A stretch of DNA of 64,000 nt from Marinobacter antarcticus (GTDB lineage Bacteria; Pseudomonadota; Gammaproteobacteria; Pseudomonadales; Oleiphilaceae): NCBI RefSeq assembly GCF_011049865.1, contig NZ_DRGY01000057.1:56780-120779 (forward strand). Reading direction: 5' to 3'. How positions within the stretch are numbered: position 1 is the first letter of the stretch; each line of letters starts with the position of its first letter. The notes under the pieces were generated by a model that did no database searches, had not been told where the DNA came from, and worked only from the letters and a program-made list of their open reading frames with translations. Positions 18,546 to 27,896 of the stretch are shown here, one piece after another. The position numbers and the translations under genes are program-made.

Positions 18546-18563
18546 GAGCCCAGGGAAGGGCTC
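18546..18563. terminator. Hairpin between convergent gor and the histidine kinase gene
   Basis: A perfect 6-bp stem GAGCCC/GGGCTC with a 6-base loop lies in the 25-bp space between the two convergent stops. There is no T-run, so its strength as a terminator is doubtful, but its place suggests it ends one or both transcripts. Confidence 0.45.
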
Positions 18564-20511
18564 AACAATCAGGCAACGTTATCCACCGGTCAATAACGGT
18601 CCTCAGATTTTCCTTCCTCACGGGCTTGGCAAGATAATCGTCCATGCCACTTTCAAGACAGTTGTGCTCGGTGCCGGGCAGTACATCGGCGGTGAGGGCG
18701 ATGACGGGCGTTCTGCCTTGGCCGCTGTCAACTTCCCATTTCCGTATATAGCGGGTTGTTTCATAGCCATCCATGACTGGCATCTGGCAGTCCATCAGAA
18801 TGACATCATAACCCTGATGACGGGTGCGAACTTTGTTCAGCGCTTCTTTGCCGTTTGTGACGGCTTCCGTGTGAAAACCAAGGCGGTTTAACAATGCTAC
18901 CGCAACGCGCTGATTTATCGGATTGTCCTCTACCACCAGCGCCTGCATTGAGAGGGGCGTTTGAGTGGGTAGCACCGGGTCTTGCGTCTTCGGTGTTTCT
19001 GCCGGAGATGCCAGTTCCAAAGGCAGCTCAAAGCGGAATGAAGAACCCTTGCCCGGGTCCGTTTCCACCTGTATGTGCCCGCCCAGAAGCTCAACCAGTC
19101 GCTGCACCAGAGACAGCCCCATGCCGGTGCCACCGAAATTTCGGGCGTTGCCCGCATCCAGTTGTTCAAAGGAACTGAAAATGTCTGTCAGTCGCTCATG
19201 GGGGATGCCGCTCCCCGAATCGCTTACAGAACAGCCCAGAACAATGCAGCCATATTCAACGCTCGTGTAGCTTACCTGAACGTTTACAAAGCCGTCGCCG
19301 GTGAACTTAACCGCGTTATCAAGCAAGCACGCAAGAATTTGTCGGAGTCGGGGAGCATCGCCCGTTACCAGAGATATTTCGGGCCAGTCCCCATCAAAAT
19401 CCAGTGTCAGCGCCAACCCCTGTTCTTCCGCTAAATGCCGGAAAGAGGCGACGCAATTCGTGATAAGCGTTGTCAGATCAAATACCTGTTGATCGAGCGC
19501 GACAGCGCCACTGTCCATTCGGGAATAATCGAGAATGTCGCTGATAACGGTGAGAAGGTCTTCTGTAGACTGGCGGGCGGTGCGCAAATAATCCTTTTGT
19601 TTCAGGCTTAACGGTTCATCTTGCGTCAGGTCAATCATCCCCAACACACCGTTGAGAGGCGTGCGTAATTCATGGCTCATGGTCGCCAGGAATTCGGATT
19701 TGGCGTAACTCGCCGTTTCCGCTTTTTCGCGGGCATGTTCCGAGGCCGCCAATGTTTGATCGCGGGATTTTCTCAATGTGCCGAGGTGCTCTGCCAGTTC
19801 ATTGAGCTGCTGTTCAATCGCGATAACTTCCCGGGAGTTTCGTCGCTGGTTCACTTTCGTAAGCCGGTAGTCTCGTTCAATCAGACGGCTGATACGCCCG
19901 GAAACCAGATCCATGGGCGATAGAATCGCGTTCAGTGTGTGTTTGATGACCAGAATGGTAAAGAGCAATAGCGAAAGCCCGATGGCCACCGATGACCAAA
20001 GTATGTCGCTGCGTCGCGCCTCCAGAATTCTGTCACTCACCCCTACCTGAACGGTGCCCACTCGCAACGCGCCCGACCCAAAGCCAAACTCCGGCTCAAA
20101 CCACTGGGTTTGACGATCAGTCTCAAGCTTCAGGGGTTTTTGAAGAATCTCCGCTTCAAAGATCTTGACCGTATTTTGCAGTGCATCTTCCGGAGTATCG
20201 TCGTGGGTCGCGAAACCCACTTGTTGACCCGCCACGTCATTGACGCGAATCCAGTCGGCCTTGCTGTAACGGATGGACTGGGACAGTATTTCTTGCAATG
20301 CCAACGTATTGCCGGAAACAACCGCATATTCCAGAGACGGTGCAAGGCTGTCGGCCAGCAACTGATTGCTGTCAGAGAGATCTCGTCTGGCATCTTCCAG
20401 CCGGGCAGACGTAAAGAACCCTATCAGGGTGACAAACATCACAATGGCGGGCAATGCGCCCAGCAGCAGCAGCTTTCGGGAAAGCGGAACACCAACGTTA
20501 GGCTTATTCAT
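18562..20511 (-). CDS. Membrane hybrid sensor histidine kinase with receiver domain
   Basis: A 649-residue BarA-like hybrid kinase. TM1 (about 13-30) and TM2 (about 172-192) enclose a periplasmic domain of about 140 residues. A HAMP-like linker and coiled coil follow, then HisKA with the phospho-accepting His in ATMSHELRTPLNGVLGMI (about 280), HATPase_c with DNAVKF, DSGSGI and FGGTGMGLSLV, and a C-terminal receiver (VILMDCQMPVMDGYE, Asp about 573). No Hpt domain or output domain is present, so phosphate must pass to a separate Hpt protein. The start overlaps the binding-protein stop by eight bases (ATGAATAA), so the kinase is co-translated with that gene. Confidence 0.92.
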   Translation of the reverse strand: MNKPNVGVPLSRKLLLLGALPAIVMFVTLIGFFTSARLEDARRDLSDSNQLLADSLAPSLEYAVVSGNTLALQEILSQSIRYSKADWIRVNDVAGQQVGFATHDDTPEDALQNTVKIFEAEILQKPLKLETDRQTQWFEPEFGFGSGALRVGTVQVGVSDRILEARRSDILWSSVAIGLSLLLFTILVIKHTLNAILSPMDLVSGRISRLIERDYRLTKVNQRRNSREVIAIEQQLNELAEHLGTLRKSRDQTLAASEHAREKAETASYAKSEFLATMSHELRTPLNGVLGMIDLTQDEPLSLKQKDYLRTARQSTEDLLTVISDILDYSRMDSGAVALDQQVFDLTTLITNCVASFRHLAEEQGLALTLDFDGDWPEISLVTGDAPRLRQILACLLDNAVKFTGDGFVNVQVSYTSVEYGCIVLGCSVSDSGSGIPHERLTDIFSSFEQLDAGNARNFGGTGMGLSLVQRLVELLGGHIQVETDPGKGSSFRFELPLELASPAETPKTQDPVLPTQTPLSMQALVVEDNPINQRVAVALLNRLGFHTEAVTNGKEALNKVRTRHQGYDVILMDCQMPVMDGYETTRYIRKWEVDSGQGRTPVIALTADVLPGTEHNCLESGMDDYLAKPVRKENLRTVIDRWITLPDC

Positions 20512-21439
20512 CGCGTTGCGCCTCTTGGCTGGTTAACAGCCGTTCTACTGCCTGAGCAATCTGCTCCCTGGATGCCAGAGGAATGTTCATTGAACGAGCA
20601 ACTTGCTGGTTGATTTCCAGTTGGAAATCAGAGGGATAATCCGGCGCCGGAAACTGACCGGTTTCAAAAAATACCTGCAGATACGCGGCGGCCATCTCGG
20701 CCATGACGGAAAACGATGGGTAGCCAGACGCCAGAGAGCCGGCTTTGACATACGCCTGGCTTGGGCCGATAACAATCCGGTTTCTGCGATAGGCGGTCAA
20801 CAGTATGTGTTTTATGGTTCTGGGGTTGTATATAACGTTGTCTGGCGCTGCCAGCAGAAAATCGCCGTAGCTCAACGCTCGTATAAGCGTTGGAATGAGC
20901 TGTTTGTCATCGTCCACAATGAAGAGGCGGGCCTCCAGATTATAGGGTTGGAGTTGGTCAATAAGGGTGTCGTAAAGTGCGGCGGAACCGGTTGTCGACA
21001 ACAGCGCGATTCGCGTAGCCTGCGGAAGAATAGCCTTGCCGAGCAATGCTTGCCGGAGTAACGGCACGTCGTAGTAGATTCCCGAGACCCGACCGGGTGA
21101 AAGCGTTGTGAAACCGTCAAGGAAATTCTGCGTGGCCAGCATCGCCAGCACAGGTGCCTTGCGGTTGGCTTGGCGAATACGGGAAAATGCGCCCGGGCCG
21201 ATCGTAACAATGGGCGCCTCATCGATGAGAGCCGCCTGTTTATCCGATAAGAGAATAAACTCTCGCTGGCTACCCAGGTTGAGCTTGAGAAGGTCAAGTA
21301 TGTGCTGGTCCAGCGCTTCATTGCCAGAGCCGGCCAGATAAACAGGCAAGCGATCACGCTCCTGACCCTGCGCAGGCGCATTACCGACAAGTATGGCCGC
21401 TACAATCGCAGCGAAAAGAAATTTTGCGATCAAAATCAT
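20504..21439 (-). CDS. Periplasmic ABC substrate-binding-like protein
   Basis: A 311-residue protein with a signal peptide ending at about PAQG (residue 25). The body resembles the PF04392 (TrpX-like) family of binding proteins: two lobes with VTIGPGAFSRI, APVLAMLATQNFL, GIYYDVPLLRQ, RIALLSTTGSAALY and DFLLAAPDNVIYNPRTI. No ABC permease or ATPase is nearby. It lies between the TonB receptor (14 bp upstream) and the hybrid kinase (8-bp overlap), which suggests that it hands a ligand to the kinase sensor domain, as LuxP does for LuxQ. Family assignment is by pattern only. Confidence 0.78.
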   Translation of the reverse strand: MILIAKFLFAAIVAAILVGNAPAQGQERDRLPVYLAGSGNEALDQHILDLLKLNLGSQREFILLSDKQAALIDEAPIVTIGPGAFSRIRQANRKAPVLAMLATQNFLDGFTTLSPGRVSGIYYDVPLLRQALLGKAILPQATRIALLSTTGSAALYDTLIDQLQPYNLEARLFIVDDDKQLIPTLIRALSYGDFLLAAPDNVIYNPRTIKHILLTAYRRNRIVIGPSQAYVKAGSLASGYPSFSVMAEMAAAYLQVFFETGQFPAPDYPSDFQLEINQQVARSMNIPLASREQIAQAVERLLTSQEAQRDE

Positions 21440-21453
21440 TCCATGATTGAAAA

Positions 21454-23655
21454 TCAGAAGCGGAGACCGGCTTCAACGAAAAACTGGTTCTGATCCTCAA
21501 TATTATTATCCGGGCTCATATCCGGATCTGTATTGAGGTAATGCTGTACGGTAAACGCGAACTCCATTGTGTACCGGGGCATGAAAATCGTTTTTACCAG
21601 ACGCAGGTCGAGGCGCCCGAAACGGGACTCTTTGAGTTGGTCGGCCCAGTAATAGGCAACGACTCCTTTTAGCCCGAAAGGAATATCCTGAATAAACGCC
21701 AGGCTACCTGAATGCCTTGCAGAGAGACGCCCCAAAAGTCCTACCTTGTACTCTTTTCTATCATTGTTGATCGCACTGTCACTAGAGATTTCCGGGCCAT
21801 TGTACCAGTCGTCCTGGTCGAGATAGCCGTAGCTGGCTCTTAGCGTGGTTCCGGGGTACTCAAGGGCGGCTTCCAGTTCAAAGCCCTTTTGATCGATGTC
21901 CACGTTGTTGTCGATCGTCCATTCCTCAAACCCGATAATGCCGCTGATCATATTCCGCAGTTGGTCCCTGAATACCCGAACTTCCAGCGAAAACTGACCC
22001 CGGTCCATGGGGAACAACCCGAAGTAACTGATCTCTCTTGAGATTATACTTTCTTCTGAAAGGTCTTCGCCCAACGTGACAAACCGCACATCGCTCCAGA
22101 CATCTGTACTCTCTACCCGAGATCCCTCATAGGCCGAGTATTGTGACGGCCTTACGTTGCGCAGCGTAAATCCGTAATCAGGATTCTGCTCAAATCCGTC
22201 TGGCGTGCGCACCGCTTTTGAATAAACGAATCTCAGAGCGTGGTTATTACCAAGCCTGAAATTCGCGGCAACCCGTGGAGAGAAATAACCCTCATGAGTG
22301 GTGGTTGTCCGTTCCCAGTTACCCCCGCCATTCAGCGTAAGCCAACTGATCGGAGTGTATTCCAGATTGCCGAATATTCTCGACTGATAGTCGTTTCCGC
22401 GCCCGTTGAAAAGCGTCTGAGAGCGATAGGTGTCTTTGCGATATCCCAACCCAGTGACCAGCTTCAGATCGTCACTGAATAACAGTGTGTCCTGCAGTTC
22501 AAACTCCAGCCGGGAATCTTCGGAGTCTGAGTTTACATCAGCCATGAGCGGGGTTCCGCCTGGCTGGAAGCACAAAGCTTCATTCGCGTCGTCGAATACC
22601 AGAACGTTGTTGGCGAGACAATTTACCGCCGATTCGGGTATGGCGATCGGCCAGCGTTGTCGGCGCTCGAAGTTCTCGAAGTTCACCTGAATGTGGAAAA
22701 AGTGGGTTTGTGATGGTGTGAAATTAAGCTGCGTCTGCAGGTAGAAATCCCGAACCTGGATGTCCGGGTTGGCCAGGGGAGAGAGTTCTCCGCTTTTGAA
22801 CATATCTTCTTCATTGACGCCATCAACCACGCCCGCGCGAATGTCCGCGTTAAAACCGGAGTTTACTTTTAGCCGTGAGTCGTACGTCAAGACATTGATA
22901 TCCTGACCGTCGTGGAAAGGTGTCCGCATCTTGTCTTCGATCTGATAATCAAAACCGTCAAACTTGCGTTTTTCGTAAGCCACTCGCCAATCATAGCGTT
23001 CGCTCACATCGCCAATCGACGCAAAGGTGCGAACGTAATTTCTGGAACCTCGAACAACCCGCACTTCCTTACCCGACGTGTCTGAAGGACTGCGAGTAAT
23101 AATGTTGATGGTTCCAAGAAAAGCATTTATGCCATAAGCCGCGGCGTTCGGCCCCCGGCTTACCTCGATTCTTTCGATCGTCTCCAACGGAACCGGCATG
23201 GTTTGCCAATCCATATCAGAGAGAGTGGCGCGGTGCGCTGTCCGGCCATCAACCAGAACCTGCATGCGCCGCTGTTCGTAGTGCACGGTACCGTGATATG
23301 TGGTGACCGGTGTACTGCTGCCAACGTCTCCCACCACCATGCCCGGAACCAGGCGAAATACCTCTACCAGGTTCATGATGCCGAGATCACGAATCAGTTC
23401 ACCGGTGATCACCGTGGTGGTTCCTGGAACTCGGGTTTTGGGCTGGCGCAACCGTGTGGTTGTCAGCACTTCTGGTATCTCGTCGTTGAATCCGTAGAAG
23501 CTGGTCTCCTCGGATTCATCCGGGAGTGGCTTTGCCGCTGCCGGGCTCAGGAACACAACACTCGCAAGGCCACCCGCAAGCCCGGTCGCTAAAATACGGT
23601 ACAGGCGGGACACTGAACCTCGACGAGTCAGGTTGTTGAAATTCGTAAGGAGCAT
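21454..23655 (-). CDS. TonB-dependent outer-membrane receptor
   Basis: A 733-residue protein. After a signal peptide (to about residue 41, SPAAA) comes a possible TonB box (EVLTTT), then the plug domain (VPGTTTVITGELIRDLGIMNLVEVFRLVPGM ... IERIEVSRGPNAAAYGINAFLGTINIITRSP, about 75-190) and a 22-strand-type barrel ending in aromatic Phe (VEAGLRF). Such receptors import scarce ligands such as siderophores, cobalamin or glycans using TonB energy; the ligand is unknown. There is no Fur-box-like sequence that I could see upstream. It leads a three-gene operon with the binding protein and the hybrid kinase. Confidence 0.92.
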   Translation of the reverse strand: MLLTNFNNLTRRGSVSRLYRILATGLAGGLASVVFLSPAAAKPLPDESEETSFYGFNDEIPEVLTTTRLRQPKTRVPGTTTVITGELIRDLGIMNLVEVFRLVPGMVVGDVGSSTPVTTYHGTVHYEQRRMQVLVDGRTAHRATLSDMDWQTMPVPLETIERIEVSRGPNAAAYGINAFLGTINIITRSPSDTSGKEVRVVRGSRNYVRTFASIGDVSERYDWRVAYEKRKFDGFDYQIEDKMRTPFHDGQDINVLTYDSRLKVNSGFNADIRAGVVDGVNEEDMFKSGELSPLANPDIQVRDFYLQTQLNFTPSQTHFFHIQVNFENFERRQRWPIAIPESAVNCLANNVLVFDDANEALCFQPGGTPLMADVNSDSEDSRLEFELQDTLLFSDDLKLVTGLGYRKDTYRSQTLFNGRGNDYQSRIFGNLEYTPISWLTLNGGGNWERTTTTHEGYFSPRVAANFRLGNNHALRFVYSKAVRTPDGFEQNPDYGFTLRNVRPSQYSAYEGSRVESTDVWSDVRFVTLGEDLSEESIISREISYFGLFPMDRGQFSLEVRVFRDQLRNMISGIIGFEEWTIDNNVDIDQKGFELEAALEYPGTTLRASYGYLDQDDWYNGPEISSDSAINNDRKEYKVGLLGRLSARHSGSLAFIQDIPFGLKGVVAYYWADQLKESRFGRLDLRLVKTIFMPRYTMEFAFTVQHYLNTDPDMSPDNNIEDQNQFFVEAGLRF

Positions 23656-23786
23656 GGTTGTCGTTCTATAATCGGTTTGGTGAAAGGCGGCGGCGTGGTT
23701 TTCGAGCTCTTAGCCATCGTATTTGACTACACGCCATTTGTCTCTCAAAAATGTAATGAATTGGAAAGGTGGGGGAAAAGCCAGAC

Positions 23787-24434
23787 ATGAATTGCTGGGA
23801 ACTTCTTGGAATTGAGCCTACTCGCGATCATCAGCGGATTCACGACGCCTATGAGAGCCAGCTCCGTGACGCTTCAGATGAACAAGCGATACAGCTTAAA
23901 GAGGCATTAAAGGAAGCGGTTGGCATGCCCGAAAACGCAGAGAAACATGAGCTGAACGCATCAGACGGTCAGGTTGTGCGTGAAGTGATTATCCAGATCA
24001 AGGCGCTTTTAAACGATTCCGGCAGAACCCGGGATGCGGGTATATGGAAAGCGGTACTCTGCGAGCCACCGGCCGATCAATTGCCCTTGCGTCGTGAAAT
24101 CGGGCGGCAATTGGAGCCACAGCTTCGCCCCATGGCCGAAAATGGCAGCTTTCCAGCGCCGGTTGTGGGCTTCCTCGCTGAATGGTTTGACTGGCACAGC
24201 CTGCAGGATGCGTTGGCTCAGGAAGACGACCGCAACCACCCCGAGCGGTACAGTGCAAAGGGGATTGCTGTTCAGCGCGCAGATCAGCGTACAGAGGAGG
24301 GCACAGAGGATAATGAAAATGGGAGCGCAGATTCAGAGCCGCGCCAAATCGTCAACTTCTGGCCTGCCGTCATTGGGTGGATCATCGGGCTTGTGATACT
24401 TGCCATTCTTTTCGGCGGAATGAGCGGCGGCTGA
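23787..24434 (+). CDS. J-domain-like protein with C-terminal membrane anchor
   Basis: A 215-residue protein. The first 30 residues (CWELLGIEPTRDHQRIHDAYES) look like helices I-II of a J domain, but the His-Pro-Asp loop needed to stimulate DnaK is not visible, so any co-chaperone role is doubtful. The middle is acidic and helical; a single TM helix (WPAVIGWIIGLVILAILFGG, about 190-210) ends the protein, so it is probably tail-anchored. The ORF track starts at GTG 23769; the ATG at 23787, preceded by a GGGGGAAAAG stretch, is preferred. It is divergent from the TonB receptor gene. Confidence 0.6.
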   Translation: MNCWELLGIEPTRDHQRIHDAYESQLRDASDEQAIQLKEALKEAVGMPENAEKHELNASDGQVVREVIIQIKALLNDSGRTRDAGIWKAVLCEPPADQLPLRREIGRQLEPQLRPMAENGSFPAPVVGFLAEWFDWHSLQDALAQEDDRNHPERYSAKGIAVQRADQRTEEGTEDNENGSADSEPRQIVNFWPAVIGWIIGLVILAILFGGMSGG

Positions 24435-24470
24435 GGCCGCCCAACCGCCGATCGTTCACATCATGCCCGT

Positions 24471-25532
24471 TTAAACCGCAGTCGTTCCCCTGTCTTTGGT
24501 TTCGATGGTTTTCGACTCGGCGATTTTCGATTCAGCAACTTTCGATTCAGCGACTTTTGACTCAGAGATCAGGTCCCGATATTTCTGCGCCAAAATAGCG
24601 CCGAGAATGACCTGAACCTGGTTGTAGCACATGATCGGTAAAACGATCATGCCGAAGCCGGGGTGGCCGGAAAACAACACTTTTGCCATCGGCAATCCGG
24701 ACGCCAGGCTTTTTTTGGATCCGCAGAAAACAACCGCCGCCTCATCTTCCAGGCTGAACCCGAACCGTCGAACCAGAAACCTCGCGAAGAACATAAACAA
24801 CGCCAATAGCCCGATGCACAGCAGTATCGTCAAAACAATGGCTTTCATTGGCAGGTTTTGCCAGAGCCCACTTTCCACCGAATGCGAGAAGGCGGAGTAA
24901 ACGATCAGCCAGATAACGCATTTGTCGTAACGGGCCATCAGGCTTTCATTGCGCGCCAGATAACCTCCCAGGAGGGGACGCATGGCATGGCCGGCGGCGA
25001 AGGGTAAGAGCAGTTGGAAGACGATATCCTTCAGGGCTTCGCCTATCGCGAAATCGCCGCTGCCTGCGGAGCTGACAAGCAATAACAACAAAAATGGTGT
25101 GAGCATCATCCCGAATACGTTCGATGCAGCAGCGCTGCAGATCGCCGCCGGTACGTTGCCCCGGGCCATGGCGGTATAGGCAATGGATGACGATACAGCC
25201 GACGGCAGCACGCCCAGATACAAAAAACCGAGCCCCAGATCCGGCGGCATCCAGGATGGCGCAAAACTGCTCATGCCATTGATGGGGAGCACCACGAGCG
25301 GGAAGAACCCGAACGTGAGTGTGGTGATCAGTATGTGCAATCGCCAGTGCGAAGCGCCCGCAACCACCTGTTCCCGCGATAGCGCTGCACCGTGGAAGAA
25401 GAAGAGCAGGGCGACAGCCACTGTGCCGGCTGTTGCCAGCAAGTCGCCTGCGGCGCCGGTAGCCGGCAAAAATGAGGCAAGAACAATGGCGCCAAGTAGC
25501 AGAATCGTAAAGGTGTCTGGCCGGAATTTCAT
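24471..25532 (-). CDS. Bile acid:sodium symporter-like (BASS/SBF-like) transporter
   Basis: A 353-residue inner-membrane protein with about ten TM helices, of the SBF-like (YfeH/PF13593) type: FRPDTFTILLLGAIVLASFLP at the start, SSIAYTAMARGNVPAAICSAAASNVFGMMLTPF, and FCGSKKSLASGLPMAKVLF near 270-290. Relatives move organic anions with sodium, but the substrate is unknown. ATG 25532 has AGAGAGG nine bases upstream; the ORF track's TTG is 6 bp earlier. The gene begins two bases after the gntR stop. The C-terminus has a tandem ESKVA repeat described separately. Confidence 0.85.
   Translation of the reverse strand: MKFRPDTFTILLLGAIVLASFLPATGAAGDLLATAGTVAVALLFFFHGAALSREQVVAGASHWRLHILITTLTFGFFPLVVLPINGMSSFAPSWMPPDLGLGFLYLGVLPSAVSSSIAYTAMARGNVPAAICSAAASNVFGMMLTPFLLLLLVSSAGSGDFAIGEALKDIVFQLLLPFAAGHAMRPLLGGYLARNESLMARYDKCVIWLIVYSAFSHSVESGLWQNLPMKAIVLTILLCIGLLALFMFFARFLVRRFGFSLEDEAAVVFCGSKKSLASGLPMAKVLFSGHPGFGMIVLPIMCYNQVQVILGAILAQKYRDLISESKVAESKVAESKIAESKTIETKDRGTTAV
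24511..24570 (-). repeat. Tandem 15-bp repeat coding for ESKVA units
   Basis: Four adjacent 15-bp units (ttcgattcagcgact and variants) encode four copies of a five-residue ESKVA-like unit in the cytoplasmic tail of the BASS transporter. The two middle units differ by a single base. Such exact short repeats are prone to slippage and so may vary in copy number between strains without changing frame. Confidence 0.85.
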
Positions 25533-25534
25533 CG

Positions 25535-26212
25535 TCAAGAGCCTCTCTTCTGCAGAGCCTTGAGGCTGGGCGCAAGGAGATCCCGGGCGAGCTTTTCGGC
25601 TTTTATCGGGTCCTGGCGACGCACCGCCGCTAACAGCAGTTCATGGTCTTCTTGCGATGGCTCTGGTAGATCTGCGTCGCTTTCTGTTAGCTCAATGGTC
25701 TGGATGATGGCGTGGGCGAAATAATCATAGAGTTCTGCCAGCGCCGAGTTATGAGAAGCCGCCACCAACGCATGATGAAATCCTTCATCGTGAAAAATGC
25801 GGGCCGCAAGGTCTGAATCCGCTTTGCCTCTTGCATCAAGCGCCATGGTCATCGCCCGGAGATCGGAATCCGTACGCCGTTGCGCAGCCAACTTTGCCGC
25901 TTCCGTTTCCAGCATGATGCGCACTTCAAGTTGGTCCGTAAGCTGGGTGCGAGCAATGCGTTTGAGGGTTTCACCGGCATCCCTTGTGGCTCTTACATAG
26001 GTGCCGTCTCCTTGCCGGGTTTCCAGCATTCCCACGTGGGCCAGCACGCGCACGGCTTCGCGCACGGTGTTCCTGCTCACTCCCAACGCCTCTGAAAGCT
26101 CTGCCTCTACCGGCAGTTTGTGTCCAACGGCCCACTGTGCTGTTTCAATGGCGTGCCGGAGGCTTTCTATCGCGGTTTCAACGAGAGAGCCTTTCTGGAT
26201 TTTTTTAAGCAT
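25535..26212 (-). CDS. GntR-family regulator, FadR/FCD subfamily
   Basis: A 225-residue regulator. The N-terminal winged helix-turn-helix reads LPVEAELSEALGVSRNTVREAVRVLAHVGMLETRQGDGTYV (about 33-74), a textbook GntR DNA-binding domain. The C-terminal FCD domain follows, with IMLETEAAKLAA and FHDEGFHHALVAASHN, which includes the metal-binding Asp and His residues. It precedes the BASS transporter by two bases and probably controls it in response to a small carboxylate. The repeat 'atcatcc' appears twice in the upstream region (26219-26254) and could be part of an operator. Confidence 0.9.
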   Translation of the reverse strand: MLKKIQKGSLVETAIESLRHAIETAQWAVGHKLPVEAELSEALGVSRNTVREAVRVLAHVGMLETRQGDGTYVRATRDAGETLKRIARTQLTDQLEVRIMLETEAAKLAAQRRTDSDLRAMTMALDARGKADSDLAARIFHDEGFHHALVAASHNSALAELYDYFAHAIIQTIELTESDADLPEPSQEDHELLLAAVRRQDPIKAEKLARDLLAPSLKALQKRGS

Positions 26213-26305
26213 TAACCTATCATCCGTTTATATTATGAACCAATCATCCTATGAATTTAGAGTTAATGCAAACGCTCGGGACAGCCCATAGCAAGAGGCG
26301 CGGTA

Positions 26306-27787
26306 TTATCGAGCGGGATCAAGCATTTGATAGTCTGCCGTATCAACGCGACGGGTTGAAAAACGGTAAGAGAAAGTGAAGCCAGGCCAGTTCAGGGTAT
26401 TTTTGCCGTTGGCATCAAGGTACCAGGACGTACATCCGGAATTCCACACGCTGCCCTTTAGCCCTTCCTGCACGACACTGGAATAGCGCTTCAATCGGTC
26501 TTGACGAACATCCATGGCGGCGCCTGGGTACTTTTTCAGAATGTTCATGCAGCCAAGTACATACTGGAATTGTGATTCCAGCATGTAGAGGATCGAGTTG
26601 TGCGCAAGGTTAGTGTTAGGCCCGTAAAGCATGAACAGATTAGGAAACCCTGAAACAGTGATCCCCTTGAACGCAACAGCACCTTCTTGCCAGGCTTCGT
26701 TCAGTGTCAATCCATTGCGCCCGGTAATCCGGATTGGAGACAGAAATTCTGACGCACGAAAGCCGGTGCCAAAGATAATGGCATCAACGGGGTAATGCCT
26801 GCCTGATCGTGTCTGAATGCCGGTGCTGTTAATTCTTTCAATCGGGTCCGTGACCAGATCCACGTTGAGTCGATTAATGGCCGGATACCAGTCATTGGAT
26901 ATCAGAATACGCTTACAGCCAATCTGATAGTCGGGAATAATGTTCTTGAGTGTTGCCGGATCCGTCACGTGTTTTCCGGCTTCTTTTTTTGCCTGCCGGG
27001 CAAAGATATCGAGCAGACGATGGAAGCGCGTGAAGGCCAGGCCCCGGCTCTCATTTTTCCAGTAAATCAGATACCGATAAAGTCTGTCCCAGACAGGAAT
27101 TCTTTTGAACAGACGCTGCTCCCAGCGTTTGAATGGCCGGTCTGGTTTTGGCAAAACCCACGCCGCCGAGCGTTGAAAAAGAGTGAGAGCTGCCACGTCG
27201 CCCGCTATTTCCGGCACGAACTGGATAGCGCTCGCGCCCGTTCCGATAACGGCAACGCGCTTGTTTTTGATGTCGTAATCATGGTCCCAGCGGGCGGAAT
27301 GGAAACACGTGCCTTCGAAATCGCTCATGCCCTCGATCTTCGGCCAGGCAGGCTGGTTCAGTTGGCCCGTGGCCGTTATCACCACCTGTGCTTCCAGCGT
27401 TTCGCCGTTGGTGAGCGTGAGCGTCCAGCGATTACAAACATCGTCAAATACCGCGTCTGCTACTTCGCAGTTAAAGCGGATGTGTTTCCCGAGGCCATAC
27501 TTTTCAACGCAATGATCCATATAGCCGAGAAGTTCGTGCTGTAGCCCGAACTTGCGGGACCAGTCGTGTTTCGGCTCGAAAGAATAGGAATAGAAATGGG
27601 ATTGAACATCGCAGGCTGCGCCAGGGTAGGTGTTGTCTCGCCAAGTGCCGCCAACCCGGCCAGCTTTTTCCAGCAATGTGACGTTCTCAAGGCCGGCTTT
27701 TTTTAGCTGAATGGCCATGCCAAGACCGCCAAACCCCGTGCCGATGATGACGATTGAAGGCTGTGTTGCGCTGTTTTGCTGAGTCAT
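26306..27787 (-). CDS. Flavin-containing (Baeyer-Villiger-type) monooxygenase
   Basis: A 493-residue class B flavoprotein monooxygenase. It has the FAD-binding motif GTGFGGLG (about 17-24), the BVMO fingerprint FEGTCFHSARWD (F-x-G-x3-H-x3-W, about 155-166), and the NADPH motif GTGASAIQ (about 181). Members oxidise ketones to esters or lactones, or attack heteroatoms and long-chain substrates; marine hydrocarbon degraders often carry several. It is a lone minus-strand gene, with the gntR unit downstream in the same direction. Confidence 0.9.
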   Translation of the reverse strand: MTQQNSATQPSIVIIGTGFGGLGMAIQLKKAGLENVTLLEKAGRVGGTWRDNTYPGAACDVQSHFYSYSFEPKHDWSRKFGLQHELLGYMDHCVEKYGLGKHIRFNCEVADAVFDDVCNRWTLTLTNGETLEAQVVITATGQLNQPAWPKIEGMSDFEGTCFHSARWDHDYDIKNKRVAVIGTGASAIQFVPEIAGDVAALTLFQRSAAWVLPKPDRPFKRWEQRLFKRIPVWDRLYRYLIYWKNESRGLAFTRFHRLLDIFARQAKKEAGKHVTDPATLKNIIPDYQIGCKRILISNDWYPAINRLNVDLVTDPIERINSTGIQTRSGRHYPVDAIIFGTGFRASEFLSPIRITGRNGLTLNEAWQEGAVAFKGITVSGFPNLFMLYGPNTNLAHNSILYMLESQFQYVLGCMNILKKYPGAAMDVRQDRLKRYSSVVQEGLKGSVWNSGCTSWYLDANGKNTLNWPGFTFSYRFSTRRVDTADYQMLDPAR

Positions 27788-27896
27788 ACCCTAGAGTCCA
27801 ATCTGATTGTTGTAATGAGGACCCGTTCATTATACGTATTTGACGCTGCCCGAGTGATGGCTGTTTAAGACGAAGTTACTGGTCAGAGTGATCAAT

